Of a DNA stretch of 64,000 bases, positions 25,560-34,492 are shown one piece after another. The notes below the pieces were generated by a model that worked only from the letters and a program-made list of their open reading frames with translations, made no database searches and was not told the DNA's origin. Made by a program: the position numbers and the translations under genes. Each line of letters starts with the position of its first letter. Positions within the stretch are counted from its first letter, which is position 1. The DNA comes from Nocardioides luteus (lineage in GTDB: Bacteria > Actinomycetota > Actinomycetes > Propionibacteriales > Nocardioidaceae), in contig NZ_JADOVJ010000001.1 in assembly GCF_015752315.1 (NCBI RefSeq), positions 3,774,501-3,838,500 on the forward strand, in the 5' to 3' direction.

Positions 25560-27698
25560 TCAGCCCAGGCCGAGCCGCTCGCGCAGGAACGTCCAGGCGA
25601 AGGCGGAGAGGTGGGCCGACTGCGCGTTGTTGGCGGCGCCGCCGTGGCCACCCTCGATGTTCTCGTAGTAGGTGACGTCCTTGCCGGTCGCGGCCAGCAG
25701 CGCGGCCATCTTGCGGGCGTGGCCGGGGTGGACCCGGTCGTCCTTGGTGGAGGTGGTGAGCAGGACCGGCGGGTAGGTCTTCGAGCCGTCGAGCAGATGG
25801 TAGGGCGAGAACATCCGGATGTACTCCCACTCCTCCGGCACGTCCGGGTCGCCGTACTCGGCCATCCACGACGCTCCGGCGAGGAGGTGGGAGTAGCGCT
25901 TCATGTCCAGCAGCGGCACCTGGATCACGACGGCGCCGAACAGCTCGGGGTAGAGCGTGAGCATGTTGCCGGTCAGCAGCCCGCCGTTGGAGCCGCCCTG
26001 GATCCCGAGGTGGTCGGCGTCGGTCACGCCGGTCTCGGCGAGGTGGCGGGCGACGGCGGCGAAGTCCTCGTAGGCCTTGTGCCGGTTCTCCTTCAGCGCC
26101 GCCTGGTGCCAGGCCGGGCCGTACTCCCCTCCCCCGCGGATGTTGGCGACCGCATAGACGCCGCCCTCGCTGAGCCAGGCCCGGCCGACGCCGGCGGAGT
26201 AGCCCGGGGTCATCGGGATCTCGAAGCCGCCGTAGCCGTAGAGCAGCGTCGGGACCGGGCCGGCGCTGCCGTCGAGGGCGGCTGCGGAGCCGACGATGAA
26301 ATAGGGGATCCGGGTGCCGTCGGCCGAGGTGGCGAAGCGCTGCTCGGCCCGCAGCCCGTCGGTGTCGAACCAGGCCGGCGCGGACTTGAGCGGCTCGACG
26401 GTCTCGGCGCCGATCGTGGTCAGGCCGTACGTCGCCGGGGTCAGGTAGCCGCTGGTCACGACCCAGACCTCGTCCGACTCGACCGCGTCGACGGCACGGG
26501 TGCCGACAGCGGCCACCGGGTCGGTCGCCGGGAACTCCGAGCGCACCCACTCCCCCGACGCCGGCGCCGGCGCCGGCGCCGGCGGGGTCAGGACGTGCAA
26601 CCGGTTCTTCACGTCCTCGAACACGTTGAGGACGAGGTGGTTGCGGGTCCAGGTCGCCCCGGCGAGCGAGGTCTTCGCGGTGGGCTCGAAGAGGACGGTC
26701 AGGTCGCGCTCGCCGGCCAGGAACCGGTCGGCCTCGATCGCGAGCAGGGACCCGGCGGCGTACGTCGTCTCCGTCGGGGTCCACTCGTCGCGCAGCTCGA
26801 TCACCAGCCACTCCCGGTGGAAACCGGCCTCGGCCGAGTCGGGGATGTCGAGCTTGGTGAGCGTCTGCTCGGGCGTGCCGGGGTCGGTGGCGACGTACGT
26901 CTCGGACTTGTAGAACGCGATCGAGCGGCTGACCAGGTCGCGCTCGAAGCCGGGGGTGTGGATGCGGCGGGCGGAGATGTACATGTCCTCGTCGGTGCCC
27001 TCGTAGACCACCGCCGCGTCCTCGAACGGGGTGCCGCGGCGCCACAGCTTCACGATCCGCGGGTAGCCGCTCGGGGTCAGCGAGCCGGGGCCGAAGTCGG
27101 TGTAGACGTAGACCGCGTCCGGACCGCACCAGGAGAGCGCGCCCTTGGCGCCGCCCTGCTCGACGGCACGGGTGAAGCCACCGTCCTCGGGGGCCACGAA
27201 CGCCTTCTCGACCAGGTCGAACTCCCGGGTCACGTCGGCGTCCGAGCCGCCCGGGGAGAGGTCGACGAGCACCTTGCGCCACGGCTCGCCCGGCTCGGGC
27301 CGGAGCACCGAGGCGCCGTGCCAGACCCAGCTCTCGCCCTCCTCGGCGGCGAGCGCGTCGAGGTCGAGCAGGATCTCCCACTCGGGGTCGTCGGTGCGGT
27401 ACGACTCCGGCGTGGTGCGCCGCCAGATGCCGCGCTCGTGGTCGGCGTCGCGCCAGAAGTTGTAGAGGTGCTCGCCGAGCCGGGAGACCTCGGGCACCCG
27501 GTCGTCGGAGTCGAGCACCTCGAGGATCTGGGCCTCGATCTTGGCGAACACGGGATCGGCGCCGACGCTCGCGTGGGCCTCCTCGTTGCGCGCCCGCACC
27601 CAGGCCAGCGCCTCGACGCCCTCGACCTCCTCGAGCCAGCCGAACGGGTCCTCCCCGGCGGGGTCGAGCGGGGTCACGATCGTCAGCTCAGAGGTCAT
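25560..27698 (-). CDS. prolyl oligopeptidase family serine peptidase (S9)
   Basis: The 712-residue protein has an N-terminal seven-bladed propeller (about 70-430) and a C-terminal alpha/beta hydrolase domain. The nucleophile elbow GGSNGG is near residue 570 and the catalytic His is in ENIEGGHGG near 685. No signal peptide is seen, so it is cytoplasmic and cleaves short proline-containing peptides or similar. An Ala-Pro low-complexity linker (PAPAPAPAS) is encoded by GCCGGC repeats near 26557-26585. The gene converges on the F420-type gene with a 4-nt gap. Confidence 0.9.
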   Translation of the reverse strand: MTSELTIVTPLDPAGEDPFGWLEEVEGVEALAWVRARNEEAHASVGADPVFAKIEAQILEVLDSDDRVPEVSRLGEHLYNFWRDADHERGIWRRTTPESYRTDDPEWEILLDLDALAAEEGESWVWHGASVLRPEPGEPWRKVLVDLSPGGSDADVTREFDLVEKAFVAPEDGGFTRAVEQGGAKGALSWCGPDAVYVYTDFGPGSLTPSGYPRIVKLWRRGTPFEDAAVVYEGTDEDMYISARRIHTPGFERDLVSRSIAFYKSETYVATDPGTPEQTLTKLDIPDSAEAGFHREWLVIELRDEWTPTETTYAAGSLLAIEADRFLAGERDLTVLFEPTAKTSLAGATWTRNHLVLNVFEDVKNRLHVLTPPAPAPAPASGEWVRSEFPATDPVAAVGTRAVDAVESDEVWVVTSGYLTPATYGLTTIGAETVEPLKSAPAWFDTDGLRAEQRFATSADGTRIPYFIVGSAAALDGSAGPVPTLLYGYGGFEIPMTPGYSAGVGRAWLSEGGVYAVANIRGGGEYGPAWHQAALKENRHKAYEDFAAVARHLAETGVTDADHLGIQGGSNGGLLTGNMLTLYPELFGAVVIQVPLLDMKRYSHLLAGASWMAEYGDPDVPEEWEYIRMFSPYHLLDGSKTYPPVLLTTSTKDDRVHPGHARKMAALLAATGKDVTYYENIEGGHGGAANNAQSAHLSAFAWTFLRERLGLG

Positions 27699-27752
27699 GC
27701 CGGAAGGCTACTTCGCGGGGTGCAAGTTGCGACCGACCGGCACAATTGCGGC

Positions 27753-29090
27753 ATGAGTGAAGCGGAGGGGTCGTCGAAGGGTCTGCCGCGGCGAGCGGCG
27801 ACACGGACGGCCAAGCTGGCCGCGCTGCCGATGGGATACGCCGGGCGCAAGGCCCTCGGGCTCGGGAAGCGGATCGGGGGCAAGCCGGCCGAGGCCGTGC
27901 TGGCCGACGTCCACCAGCGTACGGCCGACCAGCTGTTCCGCACCCTGGGTGAGCTCAAGGGCGGCGCGATGAAGTTCGGGCAGATGCTCTCGATCATGGA
28001 GGCGGCGCTGCCGGAGTCGCAGGCGGCCCACTACCGCGCCCAGCTCACCCGGCTCCAGGACTCCGCTCCCCCGATGCCGACCGGGATCGTACGCGGCCTG
28101 CTGGCCCGGGATCTCGGACCGGAATGGTCCGACCAGCTGGTCGAGCTGTCCGAGGAGCCGGCCGCCTCCGCCTCGATCGGACAGGTGCACCGTGGCCGCT
28201 GGGCCGACGGGCGTGAGGTCGCGGTGAAGGTGCAGTACCCGGGCGCCGACGAGGCGCTCCGCGCCGACCTGCGCCAGATCGGCCGGGTCGCCGCGATCGG
28301 CAACGCCGTCGTGCCGGGGATGGACATCAAGGCGCTGGTGGCCGAGCTGCAGGAGCGGGTCGTCGAGGAGCTCGACTACCCGAAGGAGGCCGAGGCCCAG
28401 CGCGTCTTCGCCGAGGCGTACGCGGACCACCCCCTGATCGACGTCCCCGATGTCGTCGCCGTGGGGCCGAGCGTGCTCGTCACCGAGTGGGTGGAGTCGG
28501 AGGGATCGATCGCGAAGGTGATCGCCGAGGGCACCCCCGAGGAGCGCGACCACTACGGCGAGCTCCTCGTCCGGTTCTGGTTCTCCGCACCGGAGCTGAC
28601 CGGGATGCTCCACGCCGACCCGCACCCGGGCAACTTCCGGGTCCTGAGTGACGGCCGCCTGGCGGTGCTCGACTTCGGCCTCGCCGCTCGGCTCCCGGAC
28701 CGGGGTTTCCCCGAGCCGATGGGCCGGCTGATCCGGATCGCCTCGACCGGCGACGCCGACGCGCTGGTCGCGGGCCTGCGTCACGAGGGGTTCATCCGGG
28801 AGGGCATCAAGGTCGAGCCGCAGCACGTGCTCGACTACCTGGCGCCGTTCGTGACGCCGGCGCTGGAGGAGCGTTTCCGGTTCACCCGGGAGTGGATGCG
28901 CGAGGAGTTCAAGCGGATCAACGATCCCAAGGATCCCGCCTACACGGTCGGGCTGAAGCTCAACCTGCCGCCGTCCTACCTCCTCATCCACCGGGTCTGG
29001 CTCGGCGGTCTCGGGGTGCTCGCGCAGCTCAACGCGGAGGCCCCGTTCCGGGAGATCCTCGAGGAGCACCTGCCCGGTTTCGCGGGCTGA
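27753..29090 (+). CDS. ABC1/UbiB-family atypical kinase
   Basis: The 445-residue protein has the UbiB hallmarks: KxGQ motif (MKFGQMLS near residue 73), ASIGQVHRG, the VKVQYPGA lysine region, and the metal and catalytic loop HADPHPGN with DFGLAARL. These atypical kinases or ATPases support quinone or lipid metabolism. A CACAAT box close to the ATG suggests a leaderless transcript. The much longer frame that includes it is an antisense shadow of the neighbouring peptidase. It converges on the VOC gene. Confidence 0.88.
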   Translation: MSEAEGSSKGLPRRAATRTAKLAALPMGYAGRKALGLGKRIGGKPAEAVLADVHQRTADQLFRTLGELKGGAMKFGQMLSIMEAALPESQAAHYRAQLTRLQDSAPPMPTGIVRGLLARDLGPEWSDQLVELSEEPAASASIGQVHRGRWADGREVAVKVQYPGADEALRADLRQIGRVAAIGNAVVPGMDIKALVAELQERVVEELDYPKEAEAQRVFAEAYADHPLIDVPDVVAVGPSVLVTEWVESEGSIAKVIAEGTPEERDHYGELLVRFWFSAPELTGMLHADPHPGNFRVLSDGRLAVLDFGLAARLPDRGFPEPMGRLIRIASTGDADALVAGLRHEGFIREGIKVEPQHVLDYLAPFVTPALEERFRFTREWMREEFKRINDPKDPAYTVGLKLNLPPSYLLIHRVWLGGLGVLAQLNAEAPFREILEEHLPGFAG

Positions 29091-29094
29091 CGGC

Positions 29095-29505
29095 TCAGGG
29101 CAGCACGGTCTGCCCCACCGGACCGGGGTTGTAGGCGATCTCCCAGCGGACGCCGTCGGGGTCGGCGAAGTAGCCGGTGTAGCCGCCCCAGACCCGCTCC
29201 TCGGCGGCCGACGCCTCACGCCCGAGCGACCGGGCCAGCTCCAGTACGCCGTCGACCTCCTCGCGGGTGGCGACGTTGTGGGCGAGGGTGAACGGCGCGA
29301 CGCCGTCGGAGACGGCGATCCTGCCGACCTCCTCCTCGAACTCGGCCCGGTCCCACAGCGAGAGGATGACGTGCTCGCCGACGCGGATCATGAGCACCCC
29401 GTCGGCCTCCATCTCCGGTGTCCAGCCGAGGCCGTCGACGTAGAACGAGCGGCTCGCCGCCACGTCGGCGGCGGCCACGGTGATGAAGCTGATGCGCTGG
29501 TCCAT
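29095..29505 (-). CDS. VOC-family (glyoxalase-like) protein
   Basis: The 136-residue single-domain protein has the two beta-alpha-beta-beta-beta modules of the VOC family (ISFITVAAADVAASRSFYV, WGGYTGYFADPDGVRWEI). The metal ligands of true glyoxalases are only partly evident, so it may be a binding or resistance protein. The ATG at 29505 is preferred; a GTG at 29514 is possible. The start codon lies inside a 14-bp inverted repeat. Confidence 0.8.
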   Translation of the reverse strand: MDQRISFITVAAADVAASRSFYVDGLGWTPEMEADGVLMIRVGEHVILSLWDRAEFEEEVGRIAVSDGVAPFTLAHNVATREEVDGVLELARSLGREASAAEERVWGGYTGYFADPDGVRWEIAYNPGPVGQTVLP

Positions 29506-29529
29506 GGCAGCCACACTGCCATGGACCAG
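29497..29529. repeat. 14-bp inverted repeat spanning the VOC start codon
   Basis: CTGGTCCATGGCAG (29497-29510) and its exact inverse (29516-29529) enclose CCACA. The left arm contains the ATG (29503-29505), so a stem in the mRNA would mask the start, or a protein could bind here. Confidence 0.65.
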
Positions 29530-29537
29530 CGGGGGTG

Positions 29538-29852
29538 TCAGGCCCCCTTGGCGCGGCCCGGCTTCTCGCGCAGGACGTCTCGGCGAGCGCGGTACTCGTT
29601 CTCGTCGATCTCGCCCGCGGCGTACCTCTCGGCCAACCGTGCCTCACCCGCGCGCCGCGGCCCCTCGGCCACCCGCTTGCGGTTGTAGAGGACGACCGCG
29701 GTGATGATCGCCGCGATCACCAGGAACCACAGGATCGGGAAGATCGGCCAGAACGCCGGCGGCCCTCCCCCGTCCTGCCACGGTCCGCCGTCTCGCCACG
29801 GACCCCAGTGGTCGTCGGCCACCACCGTGGCCACCGTCTCGTTGATGCTCAT
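29538..29852 (-). CDS. small SHOCT-domain membrane protein
   Basis: The 104-residue protein has a Gly/Trp/Pro-rich external N-terminus, one transmembrane helix (about 32-56) and a C-terminal SHOCT motif (LAERYAAGEIDENEYRARRD). SHOCT is a short oligomerisation domain. The role is unknown. It has the same orientation as the VOC gene. Confidence 0.78.
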   Translation of the reverse strand: MSINETVATVVADDHWGPWRDGGPWQDGGGPPAFWPIFPILWFLVIAAIITAVVLYNRKRVAEGPRRAGEARLAERYAAGEIDENEYRARRDVLREKPGRAKGA

Positions 29853-29935
29853 CGCTCGTGTCCTATCTGTCGGGCTTGGCTATGCCCTCCAGACTGCTGC
29901 GCGCGAGCCGCCGGCACATCGGCTCAGGAGCGGGG

Positions 29936-29963
29936 GCGGCGTACGCAATCGTGCGTACGCCGC
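29936..29963 (-). terminator. GC-rich hairpin after the Bcr/CflA gene
   Basis: Stem GCGGCGTACGCA/TGCGTACGCCGC with an ATCG loop (29936-29963), 21 nt after the transporter stop. There is no T-tract. The remaining gap 29853-29984 holds nothing else visible. Confidence 0.55.
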
Positions 29964-29984
29964 CGCCCCTCCTCGATCCCCGCC

Positions 29985-31256
29985 TCAGGCGGACTCGAGA
30001 ACCTGCTCGCCGCCTCGCACGCTCTCGGCAGCCTCGGTGGGGCGCCGCCCGGCGAGCACGAAGGCCACGCACGCCACGACGGCCGCGCTCATCATCACGA
30101 TCGCGACCGGCACGGCGGTTCCCTCACCGCCGAGACTGACCAGCGGCGAGACAAGCGCGGCCAGACCGAACTGGAGCGCACCGAGGACCGCCGAGGCACT
30201 GCCCGCGGCCCGCGGCACGGCCCCGAGCGCTAGCGCGGTGGCGTTTCCGAAGACGAGCCCGAGGGGCACCACCGCCACGAACACGGCCACGGCGAGCAGC
30301 CCGACCGGAAGACCGGTGATCGCGATGACCAGGAACAGCACGGTGCCGGCGAGCGACACGGCAAGGCCCAGACCCACCATGCGGCGCGCGTCGACGCGAC
30401 CGGCGAGATTGGCCGCAGTCCCGCTGACGACCATGAGAGCGAGGGCGTTGAGGCCGAAGAGCAGTCCGTAGGTTATCTCGCTGAGGTCCATCATCTCCTG
30501 GTAGAGGAAGGGGGAGGCCGAGATGTAGGCCATCATCACAGCGAATCCGAACGCGAAGGCCAGCGTGTAACCGACATAGCCTCGCGAGCGGAGCTCATCG
30601 ATGACCGACCCCTGCTCAGCGCGGCTGGCGCGAAGCTCGGCGCGGCGCGCGCGAGACAGCGACTCAGGTACGGCCGCGAGCACGGCGACGAACATCAGCA
30701 CCGCGATGGCGAGCACGACCGCGAGCACACCGCGCCAGCCGAGCGGCCCGGCGATGAAGCCGCCGACCAGCGGCGCGACGACGGGCGCGACGCCCCCGAC
30801 GACCATCATCAGGCTCATCGCGCGGGCAGCGGCGGGCCCGTCGGCGCGGTCAGTGACGATCGCCCGGCCAAGGACCATGCCAGCAGCCCCGGACAGACCC
30901 TGAACGAGCCGGGCCGCGACCAGGAGCTCGACCGTGGGCGCGACGACGGTGGCGATACTCGCGAGCACGAAGACACCGGCTCCGACGAGCAGGGGTACGC
31001 GACGCCCGATCCGGTCCGAGAGCGGCCCGAACACGAGCTGGCCGACCGCGACGCCGACCAGAAACGCCATGAGCGTCAGCTGGATGCTCGTCGCGTCGGT
31101 GCCGAGATCGGTCACCATCGCAGGGAACGCGGGCAGGTAGAGGTCGGTCGCGAAGGGCGCGACAGCGGAGAGCAGGGCGAGGACGAGCAGCAGAGCCGGC
31201 CCGAGCGCGGAGACGGCAGGCCGCGCCGGCGGCTCGGTGGCAGCGGGAAGGGTCAT
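29985..31256 (-). CDS. Bcr/CflA-type MFS drug exporter
   Basis: The 423-residue protein has 12 predicted membrane segments and the MFS motif GPLSDRIGRRVPLL between helices 2 and 3. The motif DLYLPAFPAM in helix 1 is typical of the Bcr/CflA drug-resistance subfamily. It probably exports drugs or cysteine-like metabolites with proton exchange. The ATG at 31256 was chosen; the longer frame runs into the operator. It is divergent from a MarR gene, which probably represses it. Confidence 0.87.
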   Translation of the reverse strand: MTLPAATEPPARPAVSALGPALLLVLALLSAVAPFATDLYLPAFPAMVTDLGTDATSIQLTLMAFLVGVAVGQLVFGPLSDRIGRRVPLLVGAGVFVLASIATVVAPTVELLVAARLVQGLSGAAGMVLGRAIVTDRADGPAAARAMSLMMVVGGVAPVVAPLVGGFIAGPLGWRGVLAVVLAIAVLMFVAVLAAVPESLSRARRAELRASRAEQGSVIDELRSRGYVGYTLAFAFGFAVMMAYISASPFLYQEMMDLSEITYGLLFGLNALALMVVSGTAANLAGRVDARRMVGLGLAVSLAGTVLFLVIAITGLPVGLLAVAVFVAVVPLGLVFGNATALALGAVPRAAGSASAVLGALQFGLAALVSPLVSLGGEGTAVPVAIVMMSAAVVACVAFVLAGRRPTEAAESVRGGEQVLESA

Positions 31257-31270
31257 GTAAGCAATATTAG

Positions 31271-31289
31271 TTATGTCTTCATAATTATG
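31271..31289. promoter_or_regulatory. AT-rich palindromes in the MFS/marR divergent promoter
   Basis: TTATGTCTTCATAA (31271-31284) and the overlapping perfect palindrome CATAATTATG (31280-31289) lie in an AT-rich island, unlike the surrounding GC-rich DNA. Such sites bind MarR dimers. The position between the two starts suggests control of both genes. Confidence 0.65.
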
Positions 31290-31314
31290 TAAGAGCAACC
31301 ATTAGAGTGTGACC

Positions 31315-31776
31315 ATGCTTACCTGCGCCGCCGAAGAGCTCGCCGACCTCGCAGAGATCGTCGCGACGCTTGCCCGCGACATCGAACGGCACCACGCCCG
31401 CGATCCCGAGATCACCGAGCTCTCCACGGGCGAGCACGCCGTGATGCGCTACGTCGACCGTCACCCCGGGGCCACGCCCAGCGAGATCGCGCAAGACGTC
31501 GGTATGCAGCGACCCAACCTCAGCGCCACGCTACGCAAGCTCGAGGACAAGGGCATGGTCGTACGCTCCGAGGGCATCGGTGACCGACGAGGCAAGGTCG
31601 TCACGCCGACCCCCTATGCGGCCGAGAACCTGCGCCGCCTACGCGCGGTGTGGAGCGATGCTCTCGCCCCTGCTGCCGGTGAGCCGGACCTCGCGGGCCT
31701 CACCGCTCGACTCACCGCGATCCGCGACCTCCTCGCGGCCGACCGCGGCAGGCTCAGGGCCGGGTCAGCTCGCTGA
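31315..31776 (+). CDS. MarR-family transcriptional regulator
   Basis: The 153-residue winged-helix protein has a recognition region TPSEIAQDVGMQRPNLSATLRKLEDKGMVVR followed by the wing SEGIGDRRGKVVTPTP. It probably represses the adjacent Bcr/CflA exporter and itself through the palindromes between them. The ATG at 31315 or GTG at 31309 may be the start; no clear ribosome-binding site is present. Its 3' end overlaps the convergent GNAT gene by 23 nt. Confidence 0.85.
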   Translation: MLTCAAEELADLAEIVATLARDIERHHARDPEITELSTGEHAVMRYVDRHPGATPSEIAQDVGMQRPNLSATLRKLEDKGMVVRSEGIGDRRGKVVTPTPYAAENLRRLRAVWSDALAPAAGEPDLAGLTARLTAIRDLLAADRGRLRAGSAR

Positions 31777-32479
31777 GCGACACCCGCTGACCACCCTCGG
31801 AGTCGAAGTTCGCGGGGTCGAGCCAGCGCTCGTGCGCGTCCTTCACGCCTCGCCACTCCTCCGCCGTCACCGAGAACCAGTCGGTGTCCCGGTTGCGGCC
31901 CTTGACGACCATGTGGTTGCGGAACCGGCCCTCGTAGCTGAACCCGAGCCGCTCCGCGGCCCGCCGGGACGGCTCGTTGAGCGCGTCGAGCTTCCACTCG
32001 AAGCGCCGGTAGCCCAGCGTGTCGAAGGCGTGCCGCATGAGCAGGTGGATCGCCTCGGTCGCCGCCCGGGTGCGGGCCAGGGCGGGGCCGAAGAGCACAC
32101 CGCCGACCTCGATGCTGCCGTTCCTCGGGTTGATCGCGTGGTAGCCCGCGATGCCGCTCGCCCGGCCGTCCCGCTCCCCCTCCTTCGGGACGAAGGCGAA
32201 CGGGACCACGTCCTCGGCGTCGACCATGCCTGCCAGGTGCATCCACAGGTCCTGCAGCGAGGTGGGCATGGCGATCGGCCGGTAGGTCCACAGGTCGGCG
32301 TCGTCGGGGCCGCAGACGGCGGCGAAGAGGTCGGAGTACTGCGCCGAGGAGAGCGGCGCGACCCGGACGTAGCGCCCCTCGAGGGTCACCGGCTCGGGCC
32401 ACGGCCGCGTCTCCCAGCCCTCGACGACGCCACCCACCGGAAAGTCGAACGGTCGGGAGAAATCGGTCACGGCGGTCAT
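31754..32479 (-). CDS. GNAT-family N-acetyltransferase
   Basis: The 241-residue protein has a RimJ/RimL-like acetyltransferase fold (LEGRYVRVAPLSS near residue 32, GSIEVGGVLFGPAL, TRAATEAIHLLMRHAF, RFEWKLDALNEPSRRAAERLGF). It may acetylate ribosomal N-termini or small amines. The ATG at 32479 gives a normal family length. The substrate is unknown. Confidence 0.82.
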   Translation of the reverse strand: MTAVTDFSRPFDFPVGGVVEGWETRPWPEPVTLEGRYVRVAPLSSAQYSDLFAAVCGPDDADLWTYRPIAMPTSLQDLWMHLAGMVDAEDVVPFAFVPKEGERDGRASGIAGYHAINPRNGSIEVGGVLFGPALARTRAATEAIHLLMRHAFDTLGYRRFEWKLDALNEPSRRAAERLGFSYEGRFRNHMVVKGRNRDTDWFSVTAEEWRGVKDAHERWLDPANFDSEGGQRVSLSELTRP

Positions 32480-32504
32480 TGTCGCCGACCGCCGTGACCG
32501 CTGC

Positions 32505-33764
32505 TCAGGAGACCGCCGCATCCACTGCATCCGCTGCGTCCACCGTGGCGAGCGAGCGCCGGGCGCCGGCGAGGGCGAGCATCCCGATCAGGCATCCCAG
32601 CAGGAGTACCCCGGCCAGAACCATCACCGACTCCACCGCGAACCGGTCCGCGAGCGGCCCGAAGACGATCATCGAGACCGGCATCGCCACCGACATCACG
32701 ATCCCGTAGAACCCGAACACCCGGCCGCGCATCGAGTCCTCGACCTGCTCCTGCAGGACGGTCGCGGCCGGCACCAGCAGCGTCTGGAAGAGGACGCAGA
32801 TCACCAGGCCGGCGACCGAGAACACCCAGAAGTCGGTCGAGACGCCCAGCCCGACGACGAGCAGCCCGACGCCGACCGAGGCAGCCACCATCAGCCGCAC
32901 CCGGCGCTTCACCTTCGGCCCGAAGACGGCCATCAACGCGCCGCCGAGGACCATCCCGACGCTCCAGAACAGCTCGTTGACGCTCAGCATCCACACCTCG
33001 TCCCCGAAGCTGCGCGTGATCATCAGCGGTGTGAGGTGCGCCGGCGCCCCGGCCATGAACATGACGACGGCCACGAGGCCCATCACCCATCGCACCGAGG
33101 CGTTCCCCTTGACGTACCGGACACCGGCGGCGAGGTCGCCGAAGTAGCTCACCGGCCCCGAGGCGCCCGTCGGGCGAACCGTCCGCACCACCGGCACCAG
33201 GAGCAGTAGGAGTACGCCGACCGCGGCCGTCACCACGTCGATGAAGAAGACCGCGACGATGCCGGTGCTCGCGTAGACCGCGGCGGCGACCGCCGGTGCG
33301 AACAGCATCATCCCCGACTGGATCGTCTGCTGGGCTCCGTTGACCCGCATCAGGTGCTCGGCCGGGACGATCTGCGGAAGCATGGCGTTCACCGCCGGCG
33401 CCTGCACCCCTGCCAGCGCCGAGCGCACCGCCATCGCGACGAAGATCATCCACAGGTCACCGACCCCGCTGAGCATCAGCAGGGCGAGGACCAGGGTGGC
33501 CACCGCGATCGTCGAGTCGGCACCGATGATCAGCAGCTTGCGCGAGTGCCTGTCGGCCCACACACCGCCGAAGACCGACACCACCGCCTGCGGCAGCATC
33601 CCGGCCGCCACGCTCAGGGTCAGCACCGCGGCCGACCCCGTCTCGACGGTGAGGTGCCACATCACCGCGTACGCGACGATCATCGAGCCCAACGACGACA
33701 CCGTCTGGCCGCCCAGGAAGACCAGCAGATTCCGCTTCCAACGATCCGGCTTCTGATCCGACAT
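32505..33764 (-). CDS. MFS transporter
   Basis: The 419-residue protein has 12 membrane segments and the MFS loop GGVWADRHSRKLLI between helices 2 and 3. It resembles the MefA/enterobactin-exporter (DHA3) type. The ATG at 33764 follows a GGGAG ribosome-binding site. It probably forms an operon with the downstream GNAT gene (25-nt gap), so the pair could act in export and modification of the same compound; this is an inference. Confidence 0.84.
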   Translation of the reverse strand: MSDQKPDRWKRNLLVFLGGQTVSSLGSMIVAYAVMWHLTVETGSAAVLTLSVAAGMLPQAVVSVFGGVWADRHSRKLLIIGADSTIAVATLVLALLMLSGVGDLWMIFVAMAVRSALAGVQAPAVNAMLPQIVPAEHLMRVNGAQQTIQSGMMLFAPAVAAAVYASTGIVAVFFIDVVTAAVGVLLLLLVPVVRTVRPTGASGPVSYFGDLAAGVRYVKGNASVRWVMGLVAVVMFMAGAPAHLTPLMITRSFGDEVWMLSVNELFWSVGMVLGGALMAVFGPKVKRRVRLMVAASVGVGLLVVGLGVSTDFWVFSVAGLVICVLFQTLLVPAATVLQEQVEDSMRGRVFGFYGIVMSVAMPVSMIVFGPLADRFAVESVMVLAGVLLLGCLIGMLALAGARRSLATVDAADAVDAAVS

Positions 33765-33855
33765 CGCAACCACTCCCGCATCCGGTGGGCCGCCGTGCCG
33801 GCCCCTCATCCATGCCACGAACGGTCGGCCCCGGTTTCGACAGTCGCGGCGACGG

Positions 33856-34419
33856 CTATTCGGATACCGGGTCGAAGTCGAAGGCCGGCAGACCGTCGAG
33901 ACTGGCGAGGTTCTTCCGGCGCCGGTAGTCGGCCGAGCCCTCGACGCCCTTGCGGTCGAAGTAGGCCGGGAGCAGGTCGCGCTCACCGACGTACGACATC
34001 AGCGGGACCGCGAAGCCGCAGGAGTCGGAGACCCGCTCGATGTCCACGACGACGACCGCGCGGGCGCCGGGGAGGTCGGTGAAGCGGCCGGCCAGGTCGG
34101 CGTACTCCTCGTCGTAGCGGGTCACGACCCGGCCGCGACCGTGGAAGCGGACGATGTTCGGCGCCCCGTCGAAGGCGCAGAACATGACCGTGATCCGGCC
34201 GTTCTCCCGCAGGTGCGCGATCGTCTCGCTGCCGCTCCCGGTGCCGTCGACCCACGCGAAGGTGAGCTCGTCGAGCATCCCGAAGGTGCCCGGCATGCCG
34301 CGGGGCGACAGGTTGACGTGACCCTCACCGGAGAGCGGCGCGGTGGCCACGAAGAAGACGACCTGACGATCGACGAACTCCCGCAGACGACCCTCGACGC
34401 GCGCATGAACCTTTCCCAT
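33856..34419 (-). CDS. pyridoxamine 5'-phosphate oxidase family protein
   Basis: The 187-residue protein has the FMN-binding split-barrel fold: FFVATAPLSGEGHVNLSPRG, ELTFAWVDGTGSGSETIAHL and FHGRGRVV. It lacks the full PdxH pattern, so it is likely an FMN- or F420-binding oxidoreductase of unknown substrate. It is transcribed alone, 91 nt from the MFS gene. Confidence 0.82.
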   Translation of the reverse strand: MGKVHARVEGRLREFVDRQVVFFVATAPLSGEGHVNLSPRGMPGTFGMLDELTFAWVDGTGSGSETIAHLRENGRITVMFCAFDGAPNIVRFHGRGRVVTRYDEEYADLAGRFTDLPGARAVVVVDIERVSDSCGFAVPLMSYVGERDLLPAYFDRKGVEGSADYRRRKNLASLDGLPAFDFDPVSE

Positions 34420-34492
34420 GCGGCCGATGCTGCCAGCACGTACGCCGGATCCGCCCGCAATATCCAGCGGGCGGACCTCCGGGTCGTTCTGG

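Noticed and set aside
26557..26585. GCCGGC tandem in the peptidase gene as a regulatory repeat
   Set aside because: It lies in frame inside the coding region and encodes an Ala-Pro linker.
25611..27752. Plus-strand open frame joined to the UbiB gene (1159 codons in all)
   Set aside because: The first 714 codons are the antisense of the prolyl oligopeptidase. UbiB motifs and a promoter-like box set the true start at 27753.
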